Below are positions 1 through 7,130 of a DNA stretch of 13,715 nt, one piece after another. The DNA comes from Ruminococcus difficilis. Lineage in GTDB: Bacteria; Bacillota_A; Clostridia; Oscillospirales; Acutalibacteraceae. The notes beneath the pieces are model-generated. The model had not been told where the DNA came from. It did no database searches and saw only the letters and a list, made by a program, of their open reading frames with translations. Location of the stretch: assembly GCF_016680995.1 (NCBI RefSeq), contig NZ_JAEQMG010000070.1, positions 1-13,715 of the forward strand, written 5' to 3'. How positions within the stretch are numbered: position 1 is the stretch's first letter; every line of letters begins with the position of its first letter. The position numbers and the translations under genes were made by a program.

Positions 1-675
1 TTCGCGGCGTTTTTGGGCAATTCCCCGACCGTCAGCGCGTTCGGCATGGACGACCTGAAAAGCGACAGCCGAATGCAGCTCGGCTATTCGATCATCAACG
101 GCTATTCAAAGCTCAGCGCCCGCAGCGGTCTGACGGACTACAGCAAAACCGCCGTTTACTGCGGTCAGGATTTGTCAAATCCGTACCTGCTCGCGCTTGC
201 CGGTACGTTTTATTTTACAAACGGAGTGGATCTCGAGCGGACTCTGACCGACAACGGCTACGCCCTCGGTCTTGTGCGTAAGCTCAACGCTTTTCTCGAG
301 CGCATGGGAGTGAAAAACGAACGGCTCACTTCTCTCAAAGCGGCGCTTAAGAACGAAAAAGTGCCTGTCACGGAGAGCCTCGACAGCGTCGGTCTGTTGT
401 TTATAAAGACGGACAGCGCCTTTGCGGGCCGTCTTATGAACGACGACAGGGTGGACTTCGTTTTCGCGGGCGGAGAGGTTCCGCCGAGCATGAAGGATTT
501 GAATATGGACGGCAGATCGGACTTCGAGGACGCGTCGTATATCCAGCGCTTTTTGGCGGGAGAGCTTGTATATCCCGACGCTGACGAGAACGAGTATATC
601 AAATTCGCGACGGATATTGACGGCGACAAAAATCAGGATATCAGGGACGCTACGGCGCTGCTTCGGGACGCGTAA
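1..675 (+). CDS. Dockerin-domain secreted protein, 3' part
   Basis: The reading frame is open from base 1, so the start lies outside the window; 224 residues are visible. The C-terminus is a type I dockerin, the calcium-binding module that docks secreted enzymes onto cohesin scaffoldins at the cell surface. Two EF-hand-like calcium repeats are readable: one begins at base 496 (DLNMDGRSDFED, followed by a helix with YIQRFLAGE) and one at base 613 (DIDGDKNQDIRD, followed by ATALLRDA). The spacing of Asp/Asn ligands fits the family. The roughly 165 residues before the dockerin are not recognised, so no catalytic activity can be assigned. A dockerin suggests a cellulosome-forming or dockerin-rich Clostridia host. 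The coding sequence is G+C-rich like the next genes, and the stop codon sits inside a terminator hairpin. Confidence 0.8.
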   Translation, partial: FAAFLGNSPTVSAFGMDDLKSDSRMQLGYSIINGYSKLSARSGLTDYSKTAVYCGQDLSNPYLLALAGTFYFTNGVDLERTLTDNGYALGLVRKLNAFLERMGVKNERLTSLKAALKNEKVPVTESLDSVGLLFIKTDSAFAGRLMNDDRVDFVFAGGEVPPSMKDLNMDGRSDFEDASYIQRFLAGELVYPDADENEYIKFATDIDGDKNQDIRDATALLRDA

Positions 676-694
676 TAGCGCCCCGAAATTTTTT
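662..694 (+). terminator. Intrinsic terminator of the dockerin gene
   Basis: TTCGGG (662-667) pairs with CCCGAA (682-687). After one mismatch, CGC (669-671) pairs with GCG (678-680), leaving a six-base loop. A run of six T follows at 689-694. The hairpin overlaps the stop codon of the dockerin gene and separates it from the marR promoter that begins ten bases further on. Confidence 0.7.
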
Positions 695-703
695 AAAAGG
701 CTG

Positions 704-732
704 TTGACATCGGCGGGAATATGGTATAAAAT
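704..732 (+). promoter_or_regulatory. Promoter of the marR-ABC operon
   Basis: A perfect -35 box TTGACA lies at 704-709. With a 17-bp spacer the -10 is TAAAAT at 727-732; an overlapping TATAAA at 725-730 would give 15 bp. It lies just downstream of the dockerin terminator and about 60 bases before the marR start, and reads into the heptamer array at 730-781. Confidence 0.75.
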
Positions 733-781
733 AGTTTTATATCAAACAGTTTAACTTCGAACTGTTGAAAACTGAACTATT
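730..781. promoter_or_regulatory. Nested inverted repeat, probable MarR operator
   Basis: Four heptamers start at 730 (AATAGTT), 745 (AACAGTT), 760 (AACTGTT) and 775 (AACTATT), each exactly 15 bp apart. The inner pair and the outer pair are both perfect inverted repeats with the same centre at 755.5. The array starts within the -10 box and ends at the Shine-Dalgarno of marR. MarR proteins are dimers that bind such dyads over their own promoters, so autorepression of the operon is the natural inference. Binding itself is not shown by the sequence. Confidence 0.65.
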
Positions 782-792
782 GGGGTGATAGC

Positions 793-1260
793 ATGACTGC
801 GGCCAACGAAATCGGCGCGATCGGCCGTGAGATCAAGGCGATCGACCACCTGATGCAGCGCGAGATCCAGAAATCCGCCTCTCAGATGGGAGTTGACAAG
901 GTGACGGTGATGCACGGCTGGATTATCGGTTTTTTGATGTCGGCGAGCGGCGACGTGTACCAGAAGGACATCGAGTCGCACTTCGCGATTTCGCGCTCCA
1001 CGGTGACGAATATCGTCAAATGCATGGAGAAGAAGGGTTACATCAAGCGCGAGTCGGTCGATTCCGATGCTCGTCTGAAAAAGCTCGTGCTGACAAAGCA
1101 GGGCAGAGAGGTAGGCGAAACCATGCTCTCCGCCGTAAAGGAAACCGAAAAACGCTTTGACAACATGCTGTCCGAAGCCGAGAGCAGGCGATTTCTGACG
1201 CTTATCCGCAAGCTGAGGCTCGGACTTGAACAATCCGCTGCGAAAGGAGAAAAAGAATGA
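793..1260 (+). CDS. MarR-family transcriptional regulator
   Basis: This 155-residue protein has the usual length and layout of MarR regulators: N-terminal dimer helices, a central winged helix (about residues 55-105) and a C-terminal helix. The recognition-helix region reads HFAISRSTVTNIVKCMEKKG and is followed by the wing (IKRESVDSDARLKKLVLT), with the Asp-Ala-Arg of the wing present. The start is an ATG preceded by GGGGTGAT at 782-789. Its stop overlaps the start of the first ABC gene (ATGA), so the two are translationally coupled. The family binds DNA as a dimer and usually releases it on binding a small ligand. Here it most likely represses the exporter operon through the dyad at 730-781. 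The ligand is unknown. Confidence 0.9.
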   Translation: MTAANEIGAIGREIKAIDHLMQREIQKSASQMGVDKVTVMHGWIIGFLMSASGDVYQKDIESHFAISRSTVTNIVKCMEKKGYIKRESVDSDARLKKLVLTKQGREVGETMLSAVKETEKRFDNMLSEAESRRFLTLIRKLRLGLEQSAAKGEKE

Positions 1261-3005
1261 TTAAAACACTTGCTTTACATATCAAGGGCTTTGTGCTCGA
1301 ATCGGTGCTCACGCCCTTGTTTATGATTCTCGAGGTCATTATGGAAACGATCATTCCGATGCTCATGGCGACCATCATTGACGACGGAATCAACAAAGGC
1401 GATATGCAGCATATCATCATCACGGGTCTGTGGATGCTGCTCTGCGCGCTGATAGCTCTGTTCGCAGGCGCGATGGGCGCGGTATACGGAGCGAAGGCGT
1501 CGGCTGGCTTTGCGAAAAATCTCCGTCAGGGAATGTTTGAAAACATTCAGAGCTTTTCCTTCGCGAACATTGACAAGTACTCAACGGCGGGTCTTGTAAC
1601 CCGAATGACGACCGACGTGACGAATGTCCAGAACGCCTATATGATGCTCCTGCGGATCTGTTTCCGCGCGCCTGTCAACCTCATCGCCGCGATGACAATG
1701 ACCTTCCTGATAAACGCAAGGCTCGCGAGCATTTACCTTATCGCGGTCGTATTCCTTGGAATCGTAATGGGATTTATCATCGCGCGCACACACAAGTATT
1801 TTACCCAGGTTTTCAAGCGTTACGACGACCTCAACGCGAGCGTGCAGGAAAACGTATCCTCTATTCGTGTCGTCAAGGCGTTTGTCCGCGAGGAGCATGA
1901 GGTGAAGAAGTTCCACAAGGCGGCGAACAACCTCTACAAGCTCTTTGTCAAGGCGGAAAAGCTGATGGTTTCCGTCACTCCGCTCATGACCCTGACTGTA
2001 TACGGCTCCGTTATCGCGATAAGCTGGTTCGGCGCGGTGATGATCGTCAAAAGCGAGCTGACTACAGGCGAGCTGACAACCATGCTGACCTACTGCATGC
2101 AGATACTCATGAGCCTGATGATGGTGGGCTTCATCTTCGTGATGCTCACGATGAGTATGGCGAGCGCGCAGCGTATCGCAGGTGTGCTCAACGAGAAATC
2201 TACGCTCACAAATCCCGAGAACCCAGACTTCAATGTGCCCGACGGCAGCATCAATTTTGAGAATGTGTCGTTCAGCTATAGTGAAAAGAGCGAGCGTCCC
2301 GTTCTGAATGACATTAACCTTCATATCAGATCAGGCGAGACGATCGGTATCGCGGGCGGTACCGGCAGCTCCAAAACCAGCCTTGTAAACCTCATCGGCA
2401 GACTCTACGACGCGAGCGAGGGAACAGTCAAGGTCGGCGGCAAGGACGTACGTTCCTACGACCTCGAAACCCTCCGTGACGAGGTTGCCGTGGTGCTCCA
2501 GAAGAACGTCCTGTTCAGCGGCACGATCCTCGACAATCTCCGCTGGGGCAACGAGCACGCCACCGAGGAGGAGTGTATCGAGGCGTGCAGGCTGGCATGC
2601 GCCGACGAGTTCATTCAGAACTTCCCCGACGGCTACAACACCCGAATCGAACAGGGCGGCACGAACGTCTCGGGCGGACAGAAGCAGCGCCTTTGTATCG
2701 CGAGAGCGCTTCTCAAAAAGCCCAAGATACTGATTCTCGACGACTCGACCTCCGCGGTCGACACGGCGACAGACGCCAAGATCCGCCGCGCCTTTGCCGA
2801 GGAGATCCCGAATACCACCAAAATCATCATCTCTCAGCGCATTTCGAGCGTTGAGAAGGCAGACCGCATTGTTGTAATGGAGCACGGCAAAATCAACGCC
2901 GTAGGCACCCACGACGAGCTTATGCAGAGCTGCCGGATCTACCGCGAAACCTACGTTGCCCAGACAGAGGGCAGCGGCGACTTTGACAAGAAGGGAGGAA
3001 ACTGA
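1257..3005 (+). CDS. ABC exporter half-transporter, degenerate-site subunit (BmrC/LmrC-like)
   Basis: This 582-residue type IV (exporter) ABC protein has an N-terminal six-helix membrane domain (about 1-310) and a C-terminal ATPase domain (about 330-570). The ATPase motifs deviate from canon at three catalytic places. Walker A is GGTGSSKT (367-374), with Ser372 instead of the usual Gly before Lys. Walker B ends ILDDSTSAVD, with Asp496 in place of the catalytic Glu. The switch histidine is Gln527 (SQRISS). The signature VSGGQ (471-475) is intact. This is the pattern of the non-hydrolysing subunit in heterodimeric drug exporters such as BmrC, LmrC and TM287. The start overlaps the marR stop and has AAAGGAGA at 1243-1250. 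The partner gene follows directly. Expected role: ATP-driven export of drugs or lipophilic compounds across the membrane; the substrate is not known. Confidence 0.9.
   Translation: MIKTLALHIKGFVLESVLTPLFMILEVIMETIIPMLMATIIDDGINKGDMQHIIITGLWMLLCALIALFAGAMGAVYGAKASAGFAKNLRQGMFENIQSFSFANIDKYSTAGLVTRMTTDVTNVQNAYMMLLRICFRAPVNLIAAMTMTFLINARLASIYLIAVVFLGIVMGFIIARTHKYFTQVFKRYDDLNASVQENVSSIRVVKAFVREEHEVKKFHKAANNLYKLFVKAEKLMVSVTPLMTLTVYGSVIAISWFGAVMIVKSELTTGELTTMLTYCMQILMSLMMVGFIFVMLTMSMASAQRIAGVLNEKSTLTNPENPDFNVPDGSINFENVSFSYSEKSERPVLNDINLHIRSGETIGIAGGTGSSKTSLVNLIGRLYDASEGTVKVGGKDVRSYDLETLRDEVAVVLQKNVLFSGTILDNLRWGNEHATEEECIEACRLACADEFIQNFPDGYNTRIEQGGTNVSGGQKQRLCIARALLKKPKILILDDSTSAVDTATDAKIRRAFAEEIPNTTKIIISQRISSVEKADRIVVMEHGKINAVGTHDELMQSCRIYRETYVAQTEGSGDFDKKGGN
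2993..3000 (+). promoter_or_regulatory. Ribosome binding site that sets the second ABC start
   Basis: GGGAGGAA lies six bases before the ATG at 3007. It lies inside the last codons of the first ABC gene and favours 3007 over an in-frame start 51 bases upstream, which would overlap the previous gene and lacks such a site. Confidence 0.8.
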
Positions 3006-3006
3006 T

Positions 3007-4917
3007 ATGGCTGCACCGATGGGACACGGAAGAAGAAACGCGGGCCCGCGCCCGAAGGTCAAAAACCCCGGAAAGACCTTCAAGCGTCTGCTCGGACTAA
3101 TTCTCAAGAACTACAAGGTTCATCTGATAATAGTATTCGTCTGCATCATAATCAGCGTATTCTCCAGCGTTCAGGGAACTCTCTTTATCCGCAACCTGAT
3201 CGACGACTACATCGTGCCGATGCTCTCTCAGCCGACACCCGATTTCACTCCGCTGATTCTCGCAATCATGCGCGTGGCGGCGTTCTATCTGGTCGGCGCG
3301 GCAGCAACCTACGCTTATTCGAGAATAATGATTTACGTCACTCAGGGCACCATGCGCGATCTGCGCTGTGATATCTTCAAACACATGGAGAGCCTTCCGA
3401 TCAAGTATTTTGACACCCACCCTCACGGCGACATCATGAGCGTCTACACCAACGACGTTGACACCCTTCGCCAGATGGTCAGCCAGAGTATGCCGCAGGT
3501 ATTCTCGAGCGCGATCACGATCGTTTCGGTTCTTGCGAGCATGTTTGTGATCAGCGTACCGCTTACTCTCATCACCCTCGCTATGGTTTTCGCGGTGATG
3601 ATGATAACAAAGAAAATCGGCGGCAAGAGCAGCAAGTATTTCCTCGCGCAGCAGGTCGACCTCGGCAAGGAGAACGGCTACATCGAGGAGATGATGCAGG
3701 GTCAGAAGGTCGTCAAGGTTTTCAACCACGAGAAAAAGAGCGTTGAGGAGTTCAATGAGCTCAACGACACCCTTTTCCACAGCTCCTACAACGCCAATAT
3801 GTTCGCAAATATTCTCATGCCGATCAACGCCCAGATGGGCAACGTCAGCTACGTACTCTGCGCGATCGCGGGCGGCGTGCTCGCGACCTCGGTCAGCGGC
3901 TTCTTCGGAATCTCGCTCGGCAGCCTTGTCAGCTTCCTGTCGTTCAACAAGAGCTTCAGCCAGCCTATCACACAGGTCAGCCAGCAGTTCAACAGCATTA
4001 TCATGGCTCTCGCGGGCGCGGAGCGTATCTTCGCGATGCTCGACGAGCCGTCCGAGGAGGATAACGGCTACGTGACCCTCGTCAACGCCAAGAGGGTCGA
4101 CGGCAAGCTCACCGAAACCGACGAGCGCACGGGACTGTGGGCGTGGAAGCACACCCATCAGGCTACGGGCGATATCGACTACATTCCGCTTCAGGGCGCG
4201 CTTGTAATGGACGACGTCGACTTCGGCTACACCGACGAGAAGATGGTGCTGCATAACGTCGACATCGACGCAAAGCCCGGTCAGAAGATCGCCTTTGTCG
4301 GTTCAACGGGCGCGGGCAAGACGACTATCACGAATCTTATCAACCGCTTTTACGACATTCAGGACGGCAAGATCCGCTACGACGGAATCAATATCAACAA
4401 GATCCGCAAGTCCGATCTGCGCCGTTCTCTCGGCATAGTTTTGCAGGAGACCAACCTGTTCAGCGACACTATCATGGAGAATATCCGCTACGGCAGACTT
4501 GACGCGACAGATGAAGAAGTCATCGCGGCGGCAAAGCTCGCAAACGCGGACGACTTTATCCGCCAGCTTCCCGACGGCTACAACACCGTTATCAAGGCTG
4601 ACGGCGGAAATCTCAGCCAGGGTCAGCGCCAGATGCTCGCCATTGCGCGCGCGGCGGTCGCGGATCCACCTGCGCTCATTCTCGACGAAGCGACCAGCTC
4701 CATTGATACCCGAACGGAGAGAATGGTTCAGGAGAGCATGGATAAGCTGATGAAGGGCAGAACGACCTTTGTAATCGCTCACCGTCTCTCGACCGTAAGG
4801 AACTCCGACTGCATTATCGTGCTCGAGCAGGGCAGGATCATTGAGCGCGGAACCCATGAGCAGCTACTCGAGCAGAAGGGCAAGTACTACAGCCTATACA
4901 CGGGCAAGGCGTCATAA
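3007..4917 (+). CDS. ABC exporter half-transporter, catalytic subunit (BmrD/LmrD-like)
   Basis: This 636-residue protein has a basic N-terminal tail, a six-helix exporter membrane domain (about 30-345) and an ATPase domain (about 398-625). Walker A is GSTGAGKT (432-439), the Q-loop is Gln480, Walker B with catalytic Glu is ILDEATSSID (Glu561) and the switch residue is His592; all are canonical. Its signature is LSQGQ (536-540) rather than LSGGQ. Paired with the upstream protein, the degenerate site would combine that protein's altered Walker motifs with this LSQGQ, and the working site would combine these Walker motifs with the intact VSGGQ. A linker of about 50 residues (348-397, with a WAWKH segment) sits between the two domains; similar extra linkers occur in the larger subunit of such pairs. 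Stop and start of the two genes are one base apart. Confidence 0.9.
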   Translation: MAAPMGHGRRNAGPRPKVKNPGKTFKRLLGLILKNYKVHLIIVFVCIIISVFSSVQGTLFIRNLIDDYIVPMLSQPTPDFTPLILAIMRVAAFYLVGAAATYAYSRIMIYVTQGTMRDLRCDIFKHMESLPIKYFDTHPHGDIMSVYTNDVDTLRQMVSQSMPQVFSSAITIVSVLASMFVISVPLTLITLAMVFAVMMITKKIGGKSSKYFLAQQVDLGKENGYIEEMMQGQKVVKVFNHEKKSVEEFNELNDTLFHSSYNANMFANILMPINAQMGNVSYVLCAIAGGVLATSVSGFFGISLGSLVSFLSFNKSFSQPITQVSQQFNSIIMALAGAERIFAMLDEPSEEDNGYVTLVNAKRVDGKLTETDERTGLWAWKHTHQATGDIDYIPLQGALVMDDVDFGYTDEKMVLHNVDIDAKPGQKIAFVGSTGAGKTTITNLINRFYDIQDGKIRYDGININKIRKSDLRRSLGIVLQETNLFSDTIMENIRYGRLDATDEEVIAAAKLANADDFIRQLPDGYNTVIKADGGNLSQGQRQMLAIARAAVADPPALILDEATSSIDTRTERMVQESMDKLMKGRTTFVIAHRLSTVRNSDCIIVLEQGRIIERGTHEQLLEQKGKYYSLYTGKAS

Positions 4918-4934
4918 AATAATTGCCGTTTCCG

Positions 4935-4979
4935 TCTGTATTATATTGATTACTGACACAATATGTTGTATAATACAGA
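4935..4979. repeat. 11-bp perfect inverted repeat around the metallo-beta-lactamase promoter
   Basis: TCTGTATTATA (4935-4945) and TATAATACAGA (4969-4979) are perfect inverted copies separated by 23 bases. The right arm contains the whole -10 box and the left arm abuts the -35 box. It could be an operator or a weak hairpin ending the ABC operon. No T-run follows it, so an operator is the better guess. Confidence 0.6.
4946..4974 (+). promoter_or_regulatory. Promoter of the metallo-beta-lactamase/DUF3006 operon
   Basis: The -35 box TTGATT (4946-4951) and a perfect -10 box TATAAT (4969-4974) are 17 bp apart. Transcription would start near 4981, practically at the Shine-Dalgarno GGAGGTGG (4981-4988), so the mRNA leader would be only about a dozen bases. 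Confidence 0.65.
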
Positions 4980-4992
4980 TGGAGGTGGGCAT

Positions 4993-5883
4993 ATGAAACA
5001 CAAAAACTTGTTATCGGCGATATTCGCGGCATTCATGCTTATTGTTATGCTTTGCTCATGCGATATCGCCGATATCTTCGCGGAAAACACGTCGGATTTC
5101 ACACCCGATATGTATGTCCACTTTCTCGACGTGGGGCAGGGCGATTCGATATTTATCGAGCTGCCCAACGGCAAAACAATGCTTATCGACAGCGGTGAGA
5201 ACTACCACGGTGCGGCGATACTCTCGTACATAAAAGACCGCGGTTACGACAAAATAGACTATGTGGTCGGCACGCACCCGCACTCCGACCATATAGGCTC
5301 GATGGCATATATCGTCAGGAATATAAAAATCGGCTCGGTATATATGCCGAAGGTCGCCACGAATACCGTTATGTACGAAAAGCTGCTCGAAGCCGTCGAG
5401 AAGAAAAACCGCAAGATTCAAAACGGCAGGGCGGGAATAACGATCGCGAGGGACAAGGACAGGGACTTTGCGGCGAGGATAATCGCGCCGCTCGAGGTCG
5501 ACGAGAAAAACCTCAACAACAGCTCCGTTATGATTCTTCTCGACTACAAGGATGCGACATTCCTCTTCACGGGCGACGCCGAGAAGGACGAGCTTAATAC
5601 AATAAAAGCGGACGTAACCGCAGACGTGCTCAAGGTAGGACACCACGGCAGCCGCAACGCCAACCCGAAGGATTTTCTCAAGAAGGTCGATCCGCAGATC
5701 GCCGTGATTTCCTGCGGAGTTGACAACGACTACGGCCACCCTCACAAGGAAACACTTAAAATTCTCAGCGAGATGGACTGCGATGTATACCGCACCGACA
5801 AAGACCAGACCGTGACCGTTTACACCGACGGCGAAAAGCTCGGGGTTGAAACGGGCGGCGAAGTAATAGAAAGGGCGAAGTAA
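4993..5883 (+). CDS. ComEC-like metallo-beta-lactamase-fold lipoprotein
   Basis: This 296-residue protein has a lipoprotein-type signal (hydrophobic stretch 6-20, then L-C-S-C with Cys23 as the likely lipidated residue), so it should be tethered outside the membrane. The rest matches the stand-alone hydrolase domain related to the C-terminus of ComEC: FLDVGQGDS (44-52), metal motif HPHSDH (95-100), GDAE (194-197), HHGS (217-220) and GHPH (248-251). All expected metal ligands are present, so a hydrolase, perhaps acting on nucleic acid or phosphodiesters, is plausible; the substrate is inferred only. The ATG at 4993 is chosen because GGAGGTGG lies just before it and the signal peptide begins there. 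A longer frame from 4963 would start inside the promoter. The gene overlaps the next one by one base (TAATG). Confidence 0.87.
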   Translation: MKHKNLLSAIFAAFMLIVMLCSCDIADIFAENTSDFTPDMYVHFLDVGQGDSIFIELPNGKTMLIDSGENYHGAAILSYIKDRGYDKIDYVVGTHPHSDHIGSMAYIVRNIKIGSVYMPKVATNTVMYEKLLEAVEKKNRKIQNGRAGITIARDKDRDFAARIIAPLEVDEKNLNNSSVMILLDYKDATFLFTGDAEKDELNTIKADVTADVLKVGHHGSRNANPKDFLKKVDPQIAVISCGVDNDYGHPHKETLKILSEMDCDVYRTDKDQTVTVYTDGEKLGVETGGEVIERAK

Positions 5884-6104
5884 TGAAGAAATTTACTGTT
5901 GACCGCATTGAGGGAGAGCTTGCCGTACTCGAATGCGAAAACGGCAGCTTTGTCAATATGGAGCTTGATTCACTTCCGAAGAATATCCGCGAGGGTGATA
6001 TAATTCGCTTTGACTCAAACAGCTGCTTTCTCAGCGCTGAGGAAACCGACCGCCGACGCAGGAAGATGCAGAAGTTGATGGACAAGCTCTTTACAGAGGA
6101 ATAA
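5883..6104 (+). CDS. DUF3006 domain protein
   Basis: A 73-residue protein starting at an ATG that shares its A with the stop of the upstream gene, so translational coupling is likely. The sequence (KKFTVDRIEGELAVLECENG, then a MELDSLP segment and REGDIIRFD) fits DUF3006, a small beta-rich domain often found beside ComEC-like metallo-beta-lactamase genes. It ends in a charged helix rich in Arg and Lys (residues 55-68). No signal peptide or membrane segment is visible. Its biochemical role is unknown; the tight linkage suggests a partner or modulator of the hydrolase. Confidence 0.82.
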   Translation: MKKFTVDRIEGELAVLECENGSFVNMELDSLPKNIREGDIIRFDSNSCFLSAEETDRRRRKMQKLMDKLFTEE

Positions 6105-6107
6105 AAA

Positions 6108-6131
6108 ATCGCTCCCTCACCGGGGAGCGAT
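6108..6131. terminator. Bidirectional terminator between the DUF3006 gene and comF
   Basis: ATCGCTCCC (6108-6116) pairs with GGGAGCGAT (6123-6131) around a six-base loop. On the minus strand it is followed by TTTTTTATT, a good U-run for comF; on the plus strand the following AAATTTATTTT is weaker. The hairpin contains the comF stop codon. Confidence 0.82.
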
Positions 6132-6794
6132 AAATTTATTTTCGACAGTTGTGCACACCACGGCACAGCGGATTTCGGCGCATTTGCCCTTTGAGAGAAT
6201 ACGTGCGCACTCGCCGAGCGTATTGCCCGACGTGATGATATCGTCGATTATCAGGATATTCCTGCCTCTGACCGATTCTATATCTTTCAATGCGTAAACG
6301 CTGTGTACGTTTTTCGCGCGGTCGCGGCCTCTTGTCTTGTGCTGCGGATTATTGCGCTTTACCTTCTCAAGTGTGTCAAGGTACGGAAGCTCCATGATCT
6401 GGGCGCATTCGCGCGCAAGCAGCTCCGCCTGATTGTAGCCTCTGGCGCGCTTGTCCTTATAATGCATCGGCACGCACGTCACAAGGTCAAAACGCAGCTC
6501 TCCGTGAATCTCCGAAACCGCGCGGACGATCTGCATCGCTAAGGGTTTCGCGAGGTCGCCGCGGTTATGAAATTTCAGCTTTTTGACAGCCTTGGCGTAA
6601 ACGCCGTTATAGGAGAAGGGTGAGGCACAGAGAAATCCGCCTATGGCATAACGTGTGCAGCAGACTTCGGGGAACTGTCCGCGACAGCTCTTGCAGGCGC
6701 ATTCGGTATCGGGAATTACCTTGTTGCAATACGGGCACCGCGACGGAAACAGAGCCACGGCAGAAAAACGGAGTATTTTTTTGAAAACATTCAT
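6117..6794 (-). CDS. comF: ComF-family phosphoribosyltransferase-like protein
   Basis: This 225-residue protein (from the ATG at 6794) has the ComF layout. The N-terminal cysteine cluster begins CPYC about 20 residues in and continues with CACKSC, probably binding zinc. A PRTase fold follows, with the PRPP loop ILIIDDIITSGNT in the last fifth. In Bacillus and Haemophilus, ComF proteins work in DNA uptake during transformation, but they also occur widely in bacteria not known to be competent. An in-frame TTG at 6815 would add seven residues; neither start has a clear Shine-Dalgarno, so ATG was preferred. The gene converges on the hydrolase operon and is divergent from tRNA-Leu. Its neighbour being ComEC-like is suggestive but does not prove competence. 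Confidence 0.87.
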   Translation of the reverse strand: MNVFKKILRFSAVALFPSRCPYCNKVIPDTECACKSCRGQFPEVCCTRYAIGGFLCASPFSYNGVYAKAVKKLKFHNRGDLAKPLAMQIVRAVSEIHGELRFDLVTCVPMHYKDKRARGYNQAELLARECAQIMELPYLDTLEKVKRNNPQHKTRGRDRAKNVHSVYALKDIESVRGRNILIIDDIITSGNTLGECARILSKGKCAEIRCAVVCTTVENKFIAPR

Positions 6795-6844
6795 GGCAAC
6801 AAATATTATGGGCAAGGTTGATTATGGCGTTTGGTACTGATAAT

Positions 6845-6874
6845 ATAATACCACTTCTTTTGGTGCTAACGCAA
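6845..6874 (-). promoter_or_regulatory. Possible comF promoter
   Basis: On the minus strand TTGCGT (6869-6874) and TATTAT (6845-6850) are 18 bp apart, about 50 bases upstream of the comF ATG. The match to consensus is moderate. Confidence 0.35.
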
Positions 6875-6891
6875 GAGCTGAAATATGTTTC

Positions 6892-6939
6892 CGCTCAAAA
6901 GAAAAATTTTTCTGACGCTCAAAAGAAAAAATTTTCTGA
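6892..6939. repeat. Tandem 24-bp repeat upstream of the tRNA-Leu promoter
   Basis: Two back-to-back 24-bp units (6892-6915 and 6916-6939) differ at one base. Each starts CGCTCAAAAG and ends TTTTCTGA, with an A-tract joined to a T-tract in the middle. In the first unit AGAAAAATTTTTCT is a perfect palindrome. The array ends six bases before the -35 box of the tRNA promoter. Confidence 0.85.
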
Positions 6940-6945
6940 AAACTG

Positions 6946-6974
6946 TTGACAACCAATGAACTCTGTGATATAAT
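6946..6974 (+). promoter_or_regulatory. Consensus promoter of tRNA-Leu
   Basis: Perfect TTGACA (6946-6951) and perfect TATAAT (6969-6974) separated by 17 bp, about 38 bases before the mature tRNA 5' end. The A+T-rich tandem repeat just upstream may act as an UP element. Confidence 0.85.
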
Positions 6975-7012
6975 ATCTCTTGTTGAGTTCGCAAAGAACA
7001 AAAACAAAATAT

Positions 7013-7096
7013 GCGAGTGTGCTGGAATAGGCAGACAGGCACGTTTGAGGGGCGTGTGTCTTTGACGTACGGGTTCAAGTCCCGTCACTCGCACCA
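7013..7096 (+). tRNA. tRNA-Leu (GAG)
   Basis: The acceptor stem GCGAGTG (7013-7019) pairs with CACTCGC (7086-7092), followed by discriminator A and an encoded CCA (7094-7096). The anticodon stem CACGT (7040-7044) pairs with GCGTG (7052-7056) around loop TTGAGGG, giving anticodon GAG at 7047-7049, which reads CUC and CUU leucine codons. The T arm is ACGGG-TTCAAGT-CCCGT. The length of 84 bases and the long variable arm are typical of class II tRNA-Leu. The base composition of the DNA changes just after this gene, which makes it a candidate integration site. Confidence 0.96.
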
Positions 7097-7100
7097 TTTT

Positions 7101-7130
7101 GAGGCAGTTTTTAACTGCCTCTTTTGTTTT
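7101..7130 (+). terminator. Intrinsic terminator of tRNA-Leu
   Basis: GAGGCAGTT (7101-7109) and AACTGCCTC (7113-7121) form a perfect 9-bp stem with a TTT loop, followed by TTTTGTTTT. It starts four bases after the CCA end. Confidence 0.92.

Noticed and set aside
1581..3107. Two minus-strand open frames (247 and 258 codons) opposite the first ABC gene
   Set aside because: They are shadows of a clearly coding plus-strand gene. The translations are His/Arg/Asp-rich and resemble no family.
3097..4254. Long minus-strand open frame opposite the second ABC gene
   Set aside because: The plus-strand frame has all ABC motifs. The antisense frame is a by-product of G+C-rich codon usage and has no ribosome binding site or recognisable domain.
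4918..4980. Strong terminator after the ABC operon
   Set aside because: The only dyad (4935-4979) has a 23-base loop and no T-run. It fits a promoter operator better than a terminator.
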